Notes under the pieces: generated by a model
Told to the model about the DNA's origin: nothing
Databases searched by the model: none
Seen by the model: only the letters and a program-made list of their open reading frames with translations
Translations under genes and position numbers: made by a program
Assembly: GCF_019393635.1 (NCBI RefSeq)
Contig: NC_057867.1
Location: 4,624,889-4,688,888 of the forward strand
DNA: 64,000 nt
Reading direction: 5' to 3'
Origin: Dromiciops gliroides
Lineage: Eukaryota; Chordata; Mammalia; Microbiotheria; Microbiotheriidae
Shown: positions 9,480 through 22,900 of the stretch, piece by piece
Position numbering within the stretch: position 1 is the stretch's first letter
How the letters are laid out: the number at the start of each line of letters is the position of its first letter

Positions 9480-12400
9480 TCTGAGTCTGTGCCCAGAACA
9501 TTAGGCCAGTTCAGAAACAAGGCAGGGACATGGCTGGCATTCTGCAGCCTGGCAGCCTCAACTCTCAGGGCAGCTAACAGGGGACATCGCTCTAAGTGCT
9601 GTGTGTTCAGACCTTTTAGACAGGCCTCCTGCTAGTTCTGCTCCTCACTCACAGGGGATTCAAATGCTCAGTGATTCATTCCCAAGGACTGAGACACTCC
9701 CTCCTCTCTCACCCTTCACTGCAGCAGCAGCCCTGAGGTGCGGCCTTAGAATTTTTGAATGACTAGAAGTCCAGAGGGTGACAGTAGCCCTGGAAGCCTG
9801 GCATTCTGGGCTGTTTGGGGTCCTAGTAGAGTACAAAGAGGGCTGAGGGTTTGGAGTCAGAGGATGGACATTCAAATCCTGCCTCCCCTTTTAACTCTTA
9901 TGACTTTGAAAAAGGCACACACCTCCACCTAGGCCTCAGTTTCTCCATTTGTCAAATGCAAAGTTTGTACCAGAAGATCTCTGGAGTCCCATTCTACTTA
10001 GTGATCCTGGAAAAGCAGGTTGGAAAGGTCTGGCCTATTGAAAAAGAGCATGAGGTATGTCCTATTAGGGAGAATAGACACCAAAATAGAAATGTTCTCC
10101 AAAGATGGTCTGCTCCCTGGGAGAGGGGGCTTTGAACAAGGATGGGAGCCAACCACCCAGTGTCCCAGCCTCCAGCTACTGCAGCCTAGTCAGTGACAGG
10201 AGAGGTAGGTGAGTTCCCCTGAATTTCCCTTTCCAGTCCTCCAGCTAGCTGGAGGGGCATTTGTCCCTTGACACCATGTCTTTCTGACCTAAGCCCTGGG
10301 GTCACTCACCCTGCTCCCTGCTGAGAGCCTCAGGCCTCCCCTGGCCAATTCCCTTCTCGCCCATACCTGCCCCTTTGCCAGCTGGGATCCTAGCTCCCAG
10401 GAATGAGGAACCCCTGGCCAGACTACCTCCTCTGAAGCACGAGCTTCCTCCTTTTCCTTGGGCATCTCTCATTCAGATGCCAGCTTCTTCCTCCTTTCCT
10501 TGCCTAGTCTGCAGAGTGACAGGCTTGGCAGGTGTCAGACCCCAGCCACCTCTTCCCCTGCCCTACAAATCTTCTTGTGAATTCTGGGTACCTATTTGGG
10601 AACGTGGTTCAGTCTTTCCCAAGCCTGGACCTCAGTTGGCTCTGCTTAGAATGCGAAATTCCAAAACGACTGTGGTGTCCCAGACCTGGGGAATATACTG
10701 TGTTAACCTACTGCATCTCTGCTCCTTGCTCTCTAGGGATCAGGCAACCCCAAGAACTCCTGGACCTGCTTCCAGTGGGTACCTCCTCCCTCCTGGGAAA
10801 GGTTAGTGGATTTCTACTGTTGGAAACAGCTTAACTAGAGCCTCCCTCCAGTGGCCTCACCCTTGGCACCATTCCAGGCCACCTCACAACATTCCCTCCA
10901 CATTCAGGCAGTTTCCCACCTCCGTACCATTGCCCACTTGGTTCTCTGTTCTTGGAACAGACTGTACCCACCTTGCTACCCCTTTAATTGCTCTAAGATT
11001 TGTTATGGTCAATGTGAAATGTCATGAATTCTAGTCTAATGCCCTGATATCAGGAAGATCTTTGCCCCAACTACTTCCCTTTCTAAGCCTCAGTTTTCCC
11101 ATTTTTAAATATACCATGGCCCAGAGGAAGGCTTATGTGAGTGTTGGGCATCCCTGTACTATGCTGTCTGTGTCAGTCTTTGTTACTGAATGAAGCCTTT
11201 TCTTCACATGTCATATGGACTCATGAAGCATGAGGAGACCAGTGACTGGGGTCACAGGACCTGGGCCCCAATCCTGGGGCTCAGCCAGTTTCTACCTGTG
11301 CGACTGGGCTCTGTCCCTTCTTTTGCTGGACCTCAGTTTCCTTTTCAGTAAAGTGAGGGACTTTGACTGATGGGCTGAATGCAGGAGAATGCACTTCTGA
11401 AGGGCTTAAAGTGCCAAGCACCATGCCAAGCCATATGGAGTCAGGTAACAAGCACACATCCTAGGCACAGAGCTAAGCTAAGGAGGGCCGCACATGTGAA
11501 GAACACGTGACCAGGGCACACATGTGGAAAGGAAAACATGGGTGGGGCCAAATGCCAATAGAGGAGAAGTCTAGTTTATGTTGTCATGGAGTTCCCACTG
11601 TAAAAGGGGAGGGGGTTGCCCCATGTGGGAGGTCTCAACTGCAGGGCAGGCACAGAGGGGAGAAGGAGGCTGGAAGGGAAATAGCCACACACACCCTCAA
11701 GCATCTTCTTTTCTGGCATCTGCAGTGATTAAAAACCATCTCTCTTTCCACATGGGGTGGTGTCCAGGACTTTCTTAGGAGGGCCTTTAGCGGCAGCTGA
11801 GGAAATAGTGGCTACAGCACCCCGGGGGCATTTTGGAGGGGAAGGGGCACCTCACTTTGTTGTCTTTGGAGACTGGGGGGAGGGAGGCTGCTATTCCAGC
11901 CCTCTGGGCCTCAGGGCCTGAGAGGAAATGGTGGCAGTGCTTTGCTCAGCCTGGCACATACCTCCATCTCGCCCTCAGATTGCTCTGCCACTGGCCTAGC
12001 AGATGACAGGTAGTGGCCAGTGAGAGCTGGTGACAGCTGGATCCTTTCAGATGGCAGCAAGGCCTGGGATGAAAGGTGGCTACTGCTGCTATGCCATGCC
12101 CAAGGCTCTTGTGGTCCATTCTCTTTTTTTTTTTTTTTAAGTGAGGCAATTGGTGTTAAGTGACTTGCCCAGGGTCATACAGCTAGTAAGTGTGTGTTAA
12201 GTGTCTGAGGCCGGATTTGAACTCAGGTACTCCTGACTCCAGGGCCGGTGCTCTATCCACTGCGCCACCTAGCTGCCTCTTGTGGTCCATTCTCAATCCA
12301 GATTGCCATCATCCTGTAGAAGCTGCCCATGGGCATATTTAGCTTGGGTGTCAGGGCAGGAGCCAAGTTCTAACTAGGGGAGCTGCCCCTCCCCTGGGGT

Positions 12401-12640
12401 CCTTGAATGCATGCTCCCTGTGGGAGACTGGGGTTGTCCAGCAGGATGTCCCCTCAGGTCCTGTGACACCCAGAGTATCTGACTTAGTGACAGGCCCATG
12501 AGCCCAGAGCTGGAACAAGCAAGGGACATGGCTGGCATTCTGGCTGCCTGGTGGCTCAGGGCAGCTGCCTAACCAGAACCTTTGCTGGGGCCTTGTGTAG
12601 CTGCGCTATGTGACCCTCTGTGTTCACAGTGTTTGGAATG
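9480..12640. repeat. Array unit 1 (blocks G tail, C-G)
   Basis: Begins with the end of block G (aaggcagggacatggctggc near 9520) and skips blocks A and B. It then carries blocks C (9700-10140), D (10200-10480), E (10540-10990), F (11200-11760) and G (11860-12640). Interrupted by a SINE at 12124-12276. Part of C-D (10041-10433) is nearly identical to unit 3. Confidence 0.7.
12124..12276 (-). repeat. Short tRNA-derived marsupial SINE (WSINE1-like)
   Basis: Minus-strand SINE with poly-T on +. The 18-base duplication ctcttgtggtccattctc lies at 12106-12123 and 12277-12294. The long perfect duplication marks a recent insertion into array unit 1. Confidence 0.93.
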
Positions 12641-12902
12641 GATGATAGAAATCTCTGGAATTCAGTGCCCACTGGTGCTGGTCCCCAAAACAAAAGGGGC
12701 TCAGGGATTCAGCCCCTACTTGGTCACTGGGGTTAACATGCAAAGGCAGTGAGGTCAGAGAGCATGGGGCTACCCCAAATGATAAACATTGAATTCATTT
12801 TAAATTTCTCTAGTCAGAGTTACAGATAGCTACAGACAGAATGGACGTGTGACCTCATAGAAGTTTAGAATCTTTCAGGGGGAAGGGGTCAACCACCTAA
12901 TT

Positions 12903-13152
12903 CTAGCTAGGTGATGCTGCAGTGGATAGAGTGCCAGACCTGGAGTCAGGAAGACATCTTCCTGAGTTCAAATCTAACCCCAGACACTTACTGGCTGGGT
13001 GACCCTGGGCAAGTCACTTCATTTACCCCGTTTGCCTCAGTTTCCTCATCTGTAAAATGAGCTGGAGAAAGAAATGGCGAGTCACTCCAGTGCTTCTGCC
13101 AAGAAAACCCCAAATGGGGTCACAGAGAGTTGGACACAACTGAAAAACAATA
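12903..13152 (+). repeat. Long-form marsupial SINE (MAR1-like)
   Basis: It has a tRNA-like head, then 'cctcatctgtaaaatgagct', 'gccaagaaaaccccaaatgg' and the tail 'gagttggacacaactgaaaa'. That tail resembles the 3' end of RTE/BovB LINEs, so this form was probably mobilised by an RTE element, unlike the poly-A short form. Confidence 0.88.
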
Positions 13153-14035
13153 GGTCATAGAGTTGAAAGGGATCTTTGAGGTCATCTAACCTACCCTGCA
13201 TTTTACAGAGAGTTATGACTTGCACTCCACACATGCACCCTGGCCCCTCCCATGTTTTCCTTTCCGTGTGTGCCCTGGCCACGTGTTCTTTGCATGTGTG
13301 GCCCTCCAGAGCTTAGCTGCCGAGAAGGTGTGCTTAATTGGTACATGCTTCTTACCTAACTCCATATATGTTCCCTCTTCCACTGAGTGTCTCAGATATT
13401 TGTGGGAGACCATGGCCCAAGTTTAGAGGGGAAATGTTTTGTTGATTTTTCTATGTCTTTGCTTTGAACCACAGATGTCCTCGCTGACCATTAAGATAAA
13501 TACAATGTTAGGGGCACGTGAGCTATCATATCATGTGAGGGGATGCAGACTCACAGGATACCTTGAGCCTTTTCTCTGGGGGGAGGGGTACCACCAGGTG
13601 CTACAACTACACTTTGGGCAGTTAGGTGGCACCATGGATAGGGGGCTGGGCCCAAGTGTTTTCCTTCTTCCCTATGACGGACCTTTGATTATAATAGCCC
13701 CTCACCCCTCTCATCCTAAACCCAGAGCCTGAACTCCAGATTTATTTCCTGTCCCCCTCTCTGACTGACACCCTATTCCCCATCTTGTACTCCTATCTTC
13801 TAAAAAGTTGCCCTAGTAAACAATATGGTTTCCTACCTCTGGGCCCCTGCCCATGCTGCCCCCTCAATCTGAAGCACCTTTCTCTAATCACCCCAGTTAA
13901 ATCTTTGTCATTCAGTCATGGCCCCATGGATTAAATCCTCCCCATGTTTAAAGGCTCAGGTCACATGCTATCTCCTCTCTGAAGCCTTTCCTGGTTTTAC
14001 TGACCACATAGAATCTTTGCATGAATCTAGATATT

Positions 14036-14037
<2 letters not shown>

Positions 14038-14105
<68 letters not shown>
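14038..14105 (+). repeat. (TG)n microsatellite
   Basis: About 32 TG dinucleotides without interruption. The Cys-Val open frames here are spurious. Confidence 0.97.
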
Positions 14106-14108
<3 letters not shown>

Positions 14109-17100
14109 GTAGAACCATTCATTATGTCCCAAGGGCTTGGGGACTCCATCTCCATCTCATTGCCCACAAGAGGATTATTAGCCCTGGAAGCTTGGAATTC
14201 TACAGTGATGTTATGGTAGACTCCAAAGAGGTGAGGGTCAAGAGTCAGAAGGAATGTGTTCAGATCCTGCTTCCCTTTTTTATAACCCTTATGACTTTGG
14301 GAAAGGCACAGAGCTGGGCCTCAGTTTCCCCATTTGTCAAATGTAAGGTTTGCACTGGATATCTGATATCTACTCAGTGATCTTGGACAAGCAGTTCAGA
14401 AGGCTCTGCCCCATTGAAAAGGGCATCAAATGTGTCATATTAGAGAGAATAGACACTGAAATGGAAATGTTCTCCAAAGATGGTCTGGTCCCTGGGAGAG
14501 AGGGTTTGGAATAAGGATGGGAGCCAGCCACTCAAGTGTCCAGCCTCAAGGGCACTGCCTTCACCTTTGGGAAGGTCTAAATTAAGTACCAAGGGTATTG
14601 CAGTCCCAGACAAAATGGCTCAGTCCACTTGGCTCTCCCTTGGCACCCATTGGACTCAGCCGGCTTTTGTCTAGTTACACTGACCTGGCCTGCTTGGAGC
14701 CCAGGCTCAGAACCCCGCTCCCCATTGAGCTGAGCCCCATTTCCCCAGCTACCTCACCCCCAGACCTCAGGGTGGCCAAGTTTCTCCCATGTCTGTACCT
14801 TGTCACTTCATTTCCTGTTGGGTCAAGGTAAAGCCTGGAGGAAAGATATTTCTGAAGTACTTGATATGTGCCAAGCACTGTGTGCAGCCCTGGCGATTAT
14901 GCAAATAGAAAAGGCAGGTCCAAGATAGACTAGAAGAGATGGCCCCCAGGGTCCCTTGCCACCATGACAATCTGTGATTCTGTGACAGACTTGTTAACTC
15001 AGATCAGAAACAAGCCAAAAATACCAGTCGGTCAGTCAGTCCGTCAGTCAGTCAATAAACTTTTATTAAGCACCATGGCAGGTGCTGGGGCCCCTGCCCT
15101 CAAGGAGCTGACAATCTAATGGAGTTAGACAACATACAAAAGCAAGTGGAAGGGTGTGGGGTGGAGAAGGTTACAGGGCAGCCAGGAGACACCCAGAGGA
15201 GGACACCTGGGTGGGAAAGGAAAAGATGGGTGGCCTGGGTGACCTCCTTCAATGGAGCTTCTGGGAGGGGCTGACAAAGTATGAGTTCCAGATGACATGA
15301 TCTTGTGGAATGAAAATCTTCCATGGGCATGATGGAGAAGTCTGGAAGGGGGGCAGCTCTGAGGGGTGGGGGGGTGCACGATCAAGATGTGGCTAGCCTG
15401 GGACCCTCGTCCCATGGCTGGGATTCTGCAGCCTGAGTACCTGGCTGCTAACCTGGGGCTAACTGGTCTGAGTCACCCTCCCTGTGTGTTTAGATGCTTT
15501 GGACTGGAAGCGGAAACCGTGGAATTCAGTGTCCCCAGGCACAGGCCCCCAGATCAGAGGGAACTCAGAAGTTCAGGAACCAGCCCCTGCTGGAGGCATG
15601 TGGTCACTAGGGAGCAGCCCATGGTCAGAGAGTAGGGGCTTGCTTCCCCAAATAATAAACACTGAATCCCCCCTAATTTCTCTAACTAGTTACCAGTAGC
15701 CACAGACTGGGCGGGCCTGTGAACTCACAGGAGGATAGAATCTTCCAGGTGAAGGAGCCAGGCATCTCTGAGGTCCCCTAATCCCAGCTCTCCTGCAGTA
15801 TGATTTATTGTCAAGTCAATTCAACTGAACAAATGGTTTTGAAGTGCCTTCTAGCAGGTGCCAGAAGGCTCTGTCCTGGGTACTAAGAATACTCAGAGAA
15901 ATAAAAGCCCAAGCAGGTGGAGCCACCTGGCCCAGGGGGCTTCCTTGATGGCCTGAGAGGCACCTTTTTCTCTCTGGGAGAGTTCTCATTGTTGGCCCCA
16001 TCCCACATAGGACCTTCCCTAATACCCCAGCTCACTGAAGCTGAGGGATCCAAGTGTCCCCCCTCTTCTGTTTGGATTGTCCCTTACCCCCCTCCCAACC
16101 CAGGACATTGAGTCAGGCTCGAACCCATCCCCTCCCAACTTCACACTATTCCTTGTCACATACCCTACATGTTCTAGCCGCACTAGCAGTCTCCTGACTG
16201 GACGTACCGTGTGGTCTCCCACCTCTAGGTCTTTGCCTGTGCGGCCCACTCTATCTGGAAGGGGTATCCTTTACCTCCTCCAATCAGGCCAGGTCAGTCA
16301 CGCCCATGTTAGAAGCCCAGGTCCCCTGCCTTCTCCTCTCTAAATAAAGCCTTTGCCGATTTTACCACCAACATGGAACCAGCCCCTCTTTTGAATGGAT
16401 GTAGTTGTTTCTACAGGCCTCTTAGGACTCTCACGTCATGCTAGGTAGAGATTCCCAACAAGGCCTGTGGGTCTCAATTACAGTAAGACCATCGTGTATC
16501 TCCCATGCCACCCCCAAGGGCCCAAAACCTACCTCCCTCCTTCGTTTCTGCAGCAGCAGCCACAGCAGCCCAGATTGACTCCCTGGATGGCTGGGTGTCC
16601 CAGGGGTGACAGTTAGTGGCCCTGGAAGCCTGGCATTCTAGATTACTATTGTTCTGGTAGAATACAGAGGGTTGGGGGTTGGGAATCAACAGGTTTATAG
16701 TTCAATCTTCAATCCCCTTTTGCCCCTTCTGACTTTAGAAAGGATACAGAGCTCTACCTGGTACTTGGTTTCCCTCTCTGTAAAAGGAAAGATTTGTTTT
16801 TGAAGACTTCTGAGGTCCCATTCTACTCTCAATCACTGATCCTCTTGAAAAGTAGTTAGGAAGTGCCTGGCCTATTGAAAAGAGCATCAGATGTGTCCTA
16901 TTAGGGAGAATAGACACCAAAATAGAAATGTTCTCCAAAGATGGTCTGCTCCCTGGGAGAGGGGGCTTTGAACAAGAAGGATGGGAGCCAACCACCCAGT
17001 GTCCCAGCTGCAAGGGCTCTGCCTTCTTCCCCTTCAACTACTGTAGCCTAGTCAGTGACAGAAGAGGTAGGTGAGTTCCCCTGAATTTCCCTTTCCAGTC

Positions 17101-17803
17101 TTCCAGCTAGCTGGAGGGGCATTTGTTCCTTGACACCATGTCTTCCTGAGCTAAGCCCTGGGGTCACTCACCCTGCTCCCTGCTGAGAGCCTCAGGCCTC
17201 CCCTGGCCAATTCCCTTCTCGCCCATACCTGCCCCTTTGCCAGCTGGGATCCTAGCTCCCAGGAATGAGGAACCCCTGGCCAGACTACCTCCTCTTCCTT
17301 GGGCATCTCTCATTCAGATGCCAACCTTTCCCTTTCCAGTCTTCTGACACTACAGGTGTCCTGAATCACAGGTAAAACTGGTGTTTCAACCCGGCCTCCA
17401 CACCTGGGCTGCTGGTCTTCTTGTGAACTCTGGGTGCTTATTTGGGTAATAAGGTCCAGTCCTTCCCAAGCCTGAGCCTCAGTTTGTTCTGCTCAGAATG
17501 AGAGACTCCAGAGCACCATTTCCCCTTCCTTGGCCTGTCTGCTCCCCCGGCGATAGCCCACTGTGTGTCTCTGCTCCTTGCTTTCCTGGGCTAAGGCAGC
17601 CAGGAGAACATTTTCTGGGACTGTTTCCAGGGGACTCAAAAGGAAGGAATGAAGGCGCTGAAGGTTGGTAGGTTCAGTTCTGAAGAGCTCAGTCCTGAAC
17701 ATCTCCTCCCTCCAGGGCCAAGTCAATAGGTTTGGAGTTTTGATATCATTCCAGGCTTGTGTCAGCCTGTGCCCACTGGACAGACCGGCCTGATCAAGTA
17801 CAC

Positions 17804-17826
17804 ACTACACACACACACACACACAC
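17804..17826 (+). repeat. (CA)n microsatellite
   Basis: An uninterrupted run of about 11 CA dinucleotides inside array unit 3. Confidence 0.9.
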
Positions 17827-18077
17827 CTTCTTGCTCCCGTGTCCTCCGTGCCTACCTGAGCCTCTGGAATTCAGCTGCGACCCTTTACGTCCACTTCACA
17901 TATCTTTTGTTTGGCCTCAGTTTCCTCATGTACAGAAATGGCCTCATAATGGTGGCATCGCCTTCTTCCAAAGGAGGATCCAGACCAATGTGTTTATCCA
18001 TGGGCGGTGCTTGGCAAACCTTCCTTCAAGCACTGCATACGTCAGCCATTGTTATTGTAGCCCTTTGCTTATGTGGT

Positions 18078-18345
18078 AAGGAAGGGAACAAGCATTTATT
18101 AAATGATTTCTATATGCCACATACTGGGCTAAATGCTCTTTAGAAAGATCATCTCATTTGATCCTCCCGACAACCCTAGGAGGTAGATGCTGTTATTCTA
18201 CAGTTGGTAAAACTGAGGCAGACAGAGCGAAGCGACTTGCCCAAGGTCACACAGCTAGAAAGTATCTGAGGCCGGATTTGACCTCTCAGGTCTTCCTGAC
18301 TCAGGCCCAGTGCTCTATCCACTGTGCCACCAGCTACTTGTCTTA
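18078..18345 (+). repeat. MIR SINE, nearly full length
   Basis: All MIR blocks are present in order, from 'gcatttattaaatgatttct' to 'ctctatccactgtgccac'. It is inserted between blocks E and F of array unit 3. Confidence 0.85.
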
Positions 18346-19309
18346 CGAATTCACGCAACATTAAAACTCATGGCTTTGGAATCACATGACCTGGATTCCC
18401 ATGCCCAGGGATGCCAGTTTTTACTTCCATGACTGCACCTCATCACTTCATTTCACAAGGCCTCAGTTTCCTGATGTACAAAGTAAAGGGCTTATAATAG
18501 AGGAGGAAATGGACAAAAGCAAAAGCCTTTGTAAAGAGCCTACTTACTGTGCCAGCCACCATGCCATGACCTGGGGGTTGAAAGTAGGAAAGAAGTCGGA
18601 CACTCCACACTCAGGAATAACCCCCTGGGGGCAGCTGCCAAGCAGATGGTGAAGCCAGCTTCTTTCCCCAACAGCTCCAGTGATAAGATCATACCTGTAT
18701 GATGACAGGCCATATGGGAGGGGAAGGGTTTTGTTTGGCAGGTCCTCAGAGGCTGCTGACATCAAGGCCTGGAGCATTTGGCTCTTGGCCTCTTGGCAGG
18801 GATCAAGTCCTTCCTGACATTACCTGGGAGGAGAGGGTCCCTGCTTTGCCCAGGCCTTCTTGGGATCAGGGGGGGCACTATCTTGCCTTTTAACTCTAAA
18901 CTGGGGTTCTCATCATCCTGTGGAGTTTCCTAATGGCAGATTTAGCCTGCTTGCCAGGGCTTAGACCCTAACCAGGAGAGCTGCCCCAAAAGGGAACAGG
19001 ATGCTTCAATATGGTAGTTTTGCATAATTTGGGGACCTAGAGCAGAGGCTGAATGGCCCCTTTGGGATATAGTAGTTGTACATAGAGATTCACAGCCAGG
19101 TTCAGGATGGAGTAGAAGAAATAGTCCCCAGGGCCCCTTACCACCCCGAGAGTCTGTGATTGGGTGACAGGCCCATGAGCCTGGTAAAGGAACAAGCGAG
19201 GGACATGGCTGACATTCTGTAACCTGGCTGCCTGGCGACTCAGGGCAGCTGTCTTACCTGGGCCTTTGCTGCAGCTGTGGGTAGTTACTCTATACGACAC
19301 TGGTTGGTT

Positions 19310-22300
19310 AGGAGTTCAGGAACGTGTCTGTGGAATTCAGTGGCTCCTGGTGCTGGTCCCTAGTCAGAGGGGATTTACAGGCTCAGAGATTCAGGTCCTG
19401 CTTGTTCCCGACCCCGTCACTGGGCAGGAGGCAGACTGTCACTAGGGAGCGGCCCACTGTTAGCACACAAAGACAGTGAGGTCAGAGAGCAGGGGCCTCT
19501 CCAAATAATAAGCATTTAAATTCTTTCCATTTCTCTAGCCACAATAGCCACAATAGCCACAATAGCTAAAAGAAAGAGAGAATCTTCCACAGGGAAGGAG
19601 CTAGGCCTCTCTCGAGTCCCCTAATCCCAGCTGGTGCAGCATGGCTCCCTCTGCTCCAGCCTGAACAGTTCAATTACAGTCTGGTGCCAGACCCTGTCTC
19701 AAGTGCTGGGATGTAAAGACAGAACCCCAAATGGCTGGAAATCTCCCAGGAGGCAAAGGCTGCCACCCCTGCCCCCACAAGGCACCTGGAGCACCCTGGA
19801 GCCCACGTGTTCTCCCTCTTGTACATGCCAGCCCGTCAGTTATAACAAGCCCCAGAGGCCACGTTTCCCCTGCCCACTCCATACACTCCGTGCTCTAAGC
19901 AGCCCAGACTTCCTTCTGAGTGTCCTGGCTGCTGCCCACTCTATCTGGAGTGCCCTTCACCTCCAGTCAGCCCAGTTAAGTCCTACCCATTTTAAAGGGC
20001 ACAGTCACATGCCATCTCCTCTTTGAAGCCCTTCCCGATTTCCCCTTTTCCTCCTGTTTTACTAATGTGGCCATCTTCCCAGTGGTCACAGGGCTTTCAC
20101 ATTACCTAGTGCTAGCTCATCTGTGTTATCAGTATGTCCCTCAGCCCCAAATCCAAGGGCTGGAAACCTTCCTCCTCCTTCTCTCTCATCGCCCACTGCA
20201 GCTGTGGGGGCTTCAACGAGGTGCTCTAGAATCTTTGAATGACTGGTTGTCCAGGGGGTGACAGTTGGGAGCCTGGGAGCCGGGGGGTCCTGGTACAGAG
20301 AATGCTGGGGGGGGGGTTGGGAATCGAAGGATATACATTCAAATCTTGTCTCCCCTTTTAGAAACCTTTGTGATTTGGGGAAAGGCACAAACTTCCACCT
20401 GGGTCTCAGTTTCCCCCTTTGTAAAGCGCCAAGGTGTGTTACTGGAAGACCTTTGAGGTACCACCCCCACACTCAAAAGGCAATTTGGAAGTGTCTAGCC
20501 TACTGACAAGGGAACCAAATGGGTCCTATTCACGAGAAGAACCACTGAAATGGAAAGGTTCTCTAAAACAGGTCTGGTCCCTGAACTTTGAATGTGAAGG
20601 ATGGGAGAGCCGCTGAGTGGCCCAGCCCAGGTGGCACTGCCTTAACCCTTTGGGGCCTCAAATGGTGTCCCTTTCTGTCCTTCCGGCTGAAAGCCCCCTG
20701 AACTGAGGCCTGGGTTTAGCCTAACTTCTGTAGACAGTTCAGCTGTTCCCTGCACCCTATGCACACCCTGCCCTATAGCCCATCAGAGCCCAGCTCCCAG
20801 GAATGAGGAGCCCCTGGGTAGACTAGCAGGTTGGAAGCAGGGCTGCCCTTCTCTTCTTGGCATCTCCCAGTCAGATGCTGAGTTGCATTTCCCTCCCCCA
20901 TCTCCAGAATGTCGAGGTGGGCTGTACCAGGGTGACTGGCTTTGGCAGGTGTCTAACCACAGCCCATTTATAGCCTTGTTATTGTTAGTCTTGTGAACTT
21001 TGGGGAACACTTGGGGTCCAATATTTTCTAAGTCTCAGTTGGCTCTTCTTGAACTAAGAAACACCAAAACAACATTTCTCCCTCCTTGGCATGCCAATTC
21101 CCAGGGCTAACATATTGTCTGTCTGTGCTCCTTACCCTCTAGGTCTGAGGCAATGAAGAGGTGCCAAATAATGGAGGGCTCAGTCCTGGGAAATTCAGTC
21201 CTGAATCTCTCTTCCCTCCAGCTCCAGGTCAGCACTTGAACTAGACCCACCACAAAGTGCCATCTCCTGTGGCATCACTCCAGGGATATCTCACACCATT
21301 TCCTCCACATTTGGTCAAATTGGACACCTGCAACTCTCCCACCTCCGTGCCTTTGCTTGGTCTATTCTCTATGCTTAGTGCTTAGAAGAGCCTTCACCCA
21401 CTTACTCACTTCTTGAGTTCTCTGTGTGCCTTTGATCCCCACCTCTGATGCCATGAAGGTTGGCACGATGCCCATCAGAAGATTCCTTCCTTTCCACAGT
21501 CTAAGTTCTCCATCTATAAAAAGATTATAATAATGGCTCCAACACCTACTCACAAGGGGGCACATGCACGCACACGTGCACACACACACGCACACACACA
21601 CACACACACACATTTATGACGCTTCCCAAACCCCCTTGCTTCCAGAACTGTATACACCAACCATTGTTATTGAGAAGACCAGTGACCACCTGATTCCCAT
21701 TCCCAGCTAGGCCAGCTTTTACCTTTGTGACTCTGCCTTGTCACATCATTTCATGGAGCCTCACCTTCTTCACTGGTAGTGAGGGCCTTGGACTAGATGA
21801 AGGGATGAATGGAGGACAAAGCACTTTTGAAGGGCTTACTCACAGCTGTGTGCCAAGCCCTGGGCTGCGGCCTGGGGATCCAAGGAGCAAAGGCAGACAG
21901 TCCTGCTCCTAGGGAGCTCCCCTTCTACAATGAGGTCTCAGCTGTAGGGCATGTGGCAATGGGCAGGGGTCCTGGGGGCAGCTACCAAGCAGATGGGAAA
22001 GCATCTCCAGTGATAAACTCATACCTCTTTCTGATGTCTTGATACTTGTGAGAATCAGGAACTGTCGTGTTGCAATCTTTCTTAGGTGGGCTTTGAATGT
22101 CTGCTCAACAGTTAGGGCCAGCAGTAGCCTCAGGGTACAGCCCGGCAGTTCTCAATGCAGGTCAATGGCTCAGGGTGGCTCTAGGGGCCAAGTGGGAAGC
22201 AGGAGCAGGGCCAGTAGTCCAGGCATGGGGCTAAGAGAGGACTGTGCTGTTCATAGAGGCTTCCTGGCACCAGACTGTCTTCACAGGGCTCTGAGAGGAC

Positions 22301-22900
22301 ATGGGGGAGGCCGTTTCTTTGGCCCAGAACAGCCTCACTTTCTTTCTCACTCTCAGGAACCTCCGTTACTTGAGTTGGTGGCAGTTGGTAGACAGGGTAG
22401 GTGGTGTCAGGGATGCCAGGCCCCTTCTCCACAGCAGTTCCTGTGTTCCAAGGCGGCTAGAAGGGGACCCAATGGTCAAGTAGCAGATGCTGACATTCCC
22501 GAGGCTCTTGGCATCAGGACAACCCTAAATCTTCTATCTCTTAATGGCACGGCCATCATTTTGTGAGGTGGCCTAGGGGAAGATTAGCCTAGATAGTGTG
22601 TAGCCTAGATAGTGGAAGACAAGTCCTAACTACAGCTCCCCAAAAGTGGCAGGGACCTTTAGCAAAGGCTGGATGATTACTTTGGGGGTGGGGGGCACAG
22701 GGCGTGACCCAAGACTGACCAGAAAAGATGGCCCCTCAGGGCTCTTGTCATCCGCAGAATCTTCGATTCTGTGATGGGCACATGAGGCCAGTTCAAAAAC
22801 AAGCCTGGCTTCCAAGCTACTCAGAGCAGCCACCTAATCTGGGGCTTTGCTGGGGCCCTGGGCAGCTGGTCTGTGGGGCCCTGTATTTTCAGACAGTTTG
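19310..22900. repeat. Array unit 4
   Basis: Blocks A (19320-19640), B (19670-20080), C (20180-20640), D (20640-20900), E (20920-21420), F (21680-22120) and G (22140-22880, partly rearranged). A mixed CA/CG dinucleotide run lies at about 21570-21612. Confidence 0.65.
21570..21612 (+). repeat. CA/CG dinucleotide run
   Basis: Interrupted (CA)n with CG steps inside array unit 4. Confidence 0.85.

Larger units (their letters stand above)
7236..9480. other. Intergenic stretch without a recognised gene
   Basis: Besides the SINE at 8658-8812 it holds weak MIR-like pieces (about 8190-8270 and 8440-8520) and otherwise unique sequence. Open frames here are short, lack splice context and resemble nothing known. 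Confidence 0.5.
12640..15500. repeat. Array unit 2
   Basis: Block A at about 12650-12900 is followed by a long-form SINE insertion. B is at 13610-14010, then a (TG)n run, C at 14160-14580 and D at 14600-14830. Blocks E and F are largely missing. G remnants lie at 14920-15020 and 15410-15500, split by an unrelated old repeat (about 15045-15400). Confidence 0.65.
15500..19310. repeat. Array unit 3
   Basis: Carries all seven blocks: A (15520-15810), B (15830-16370), C (16540-17020), D (17040-17340), E (17400-17750), F (18360-18770, after a MIR insertion) and G (18780-19290). It is the most complete unit and the best reference for the array. Confidence 0.7.
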
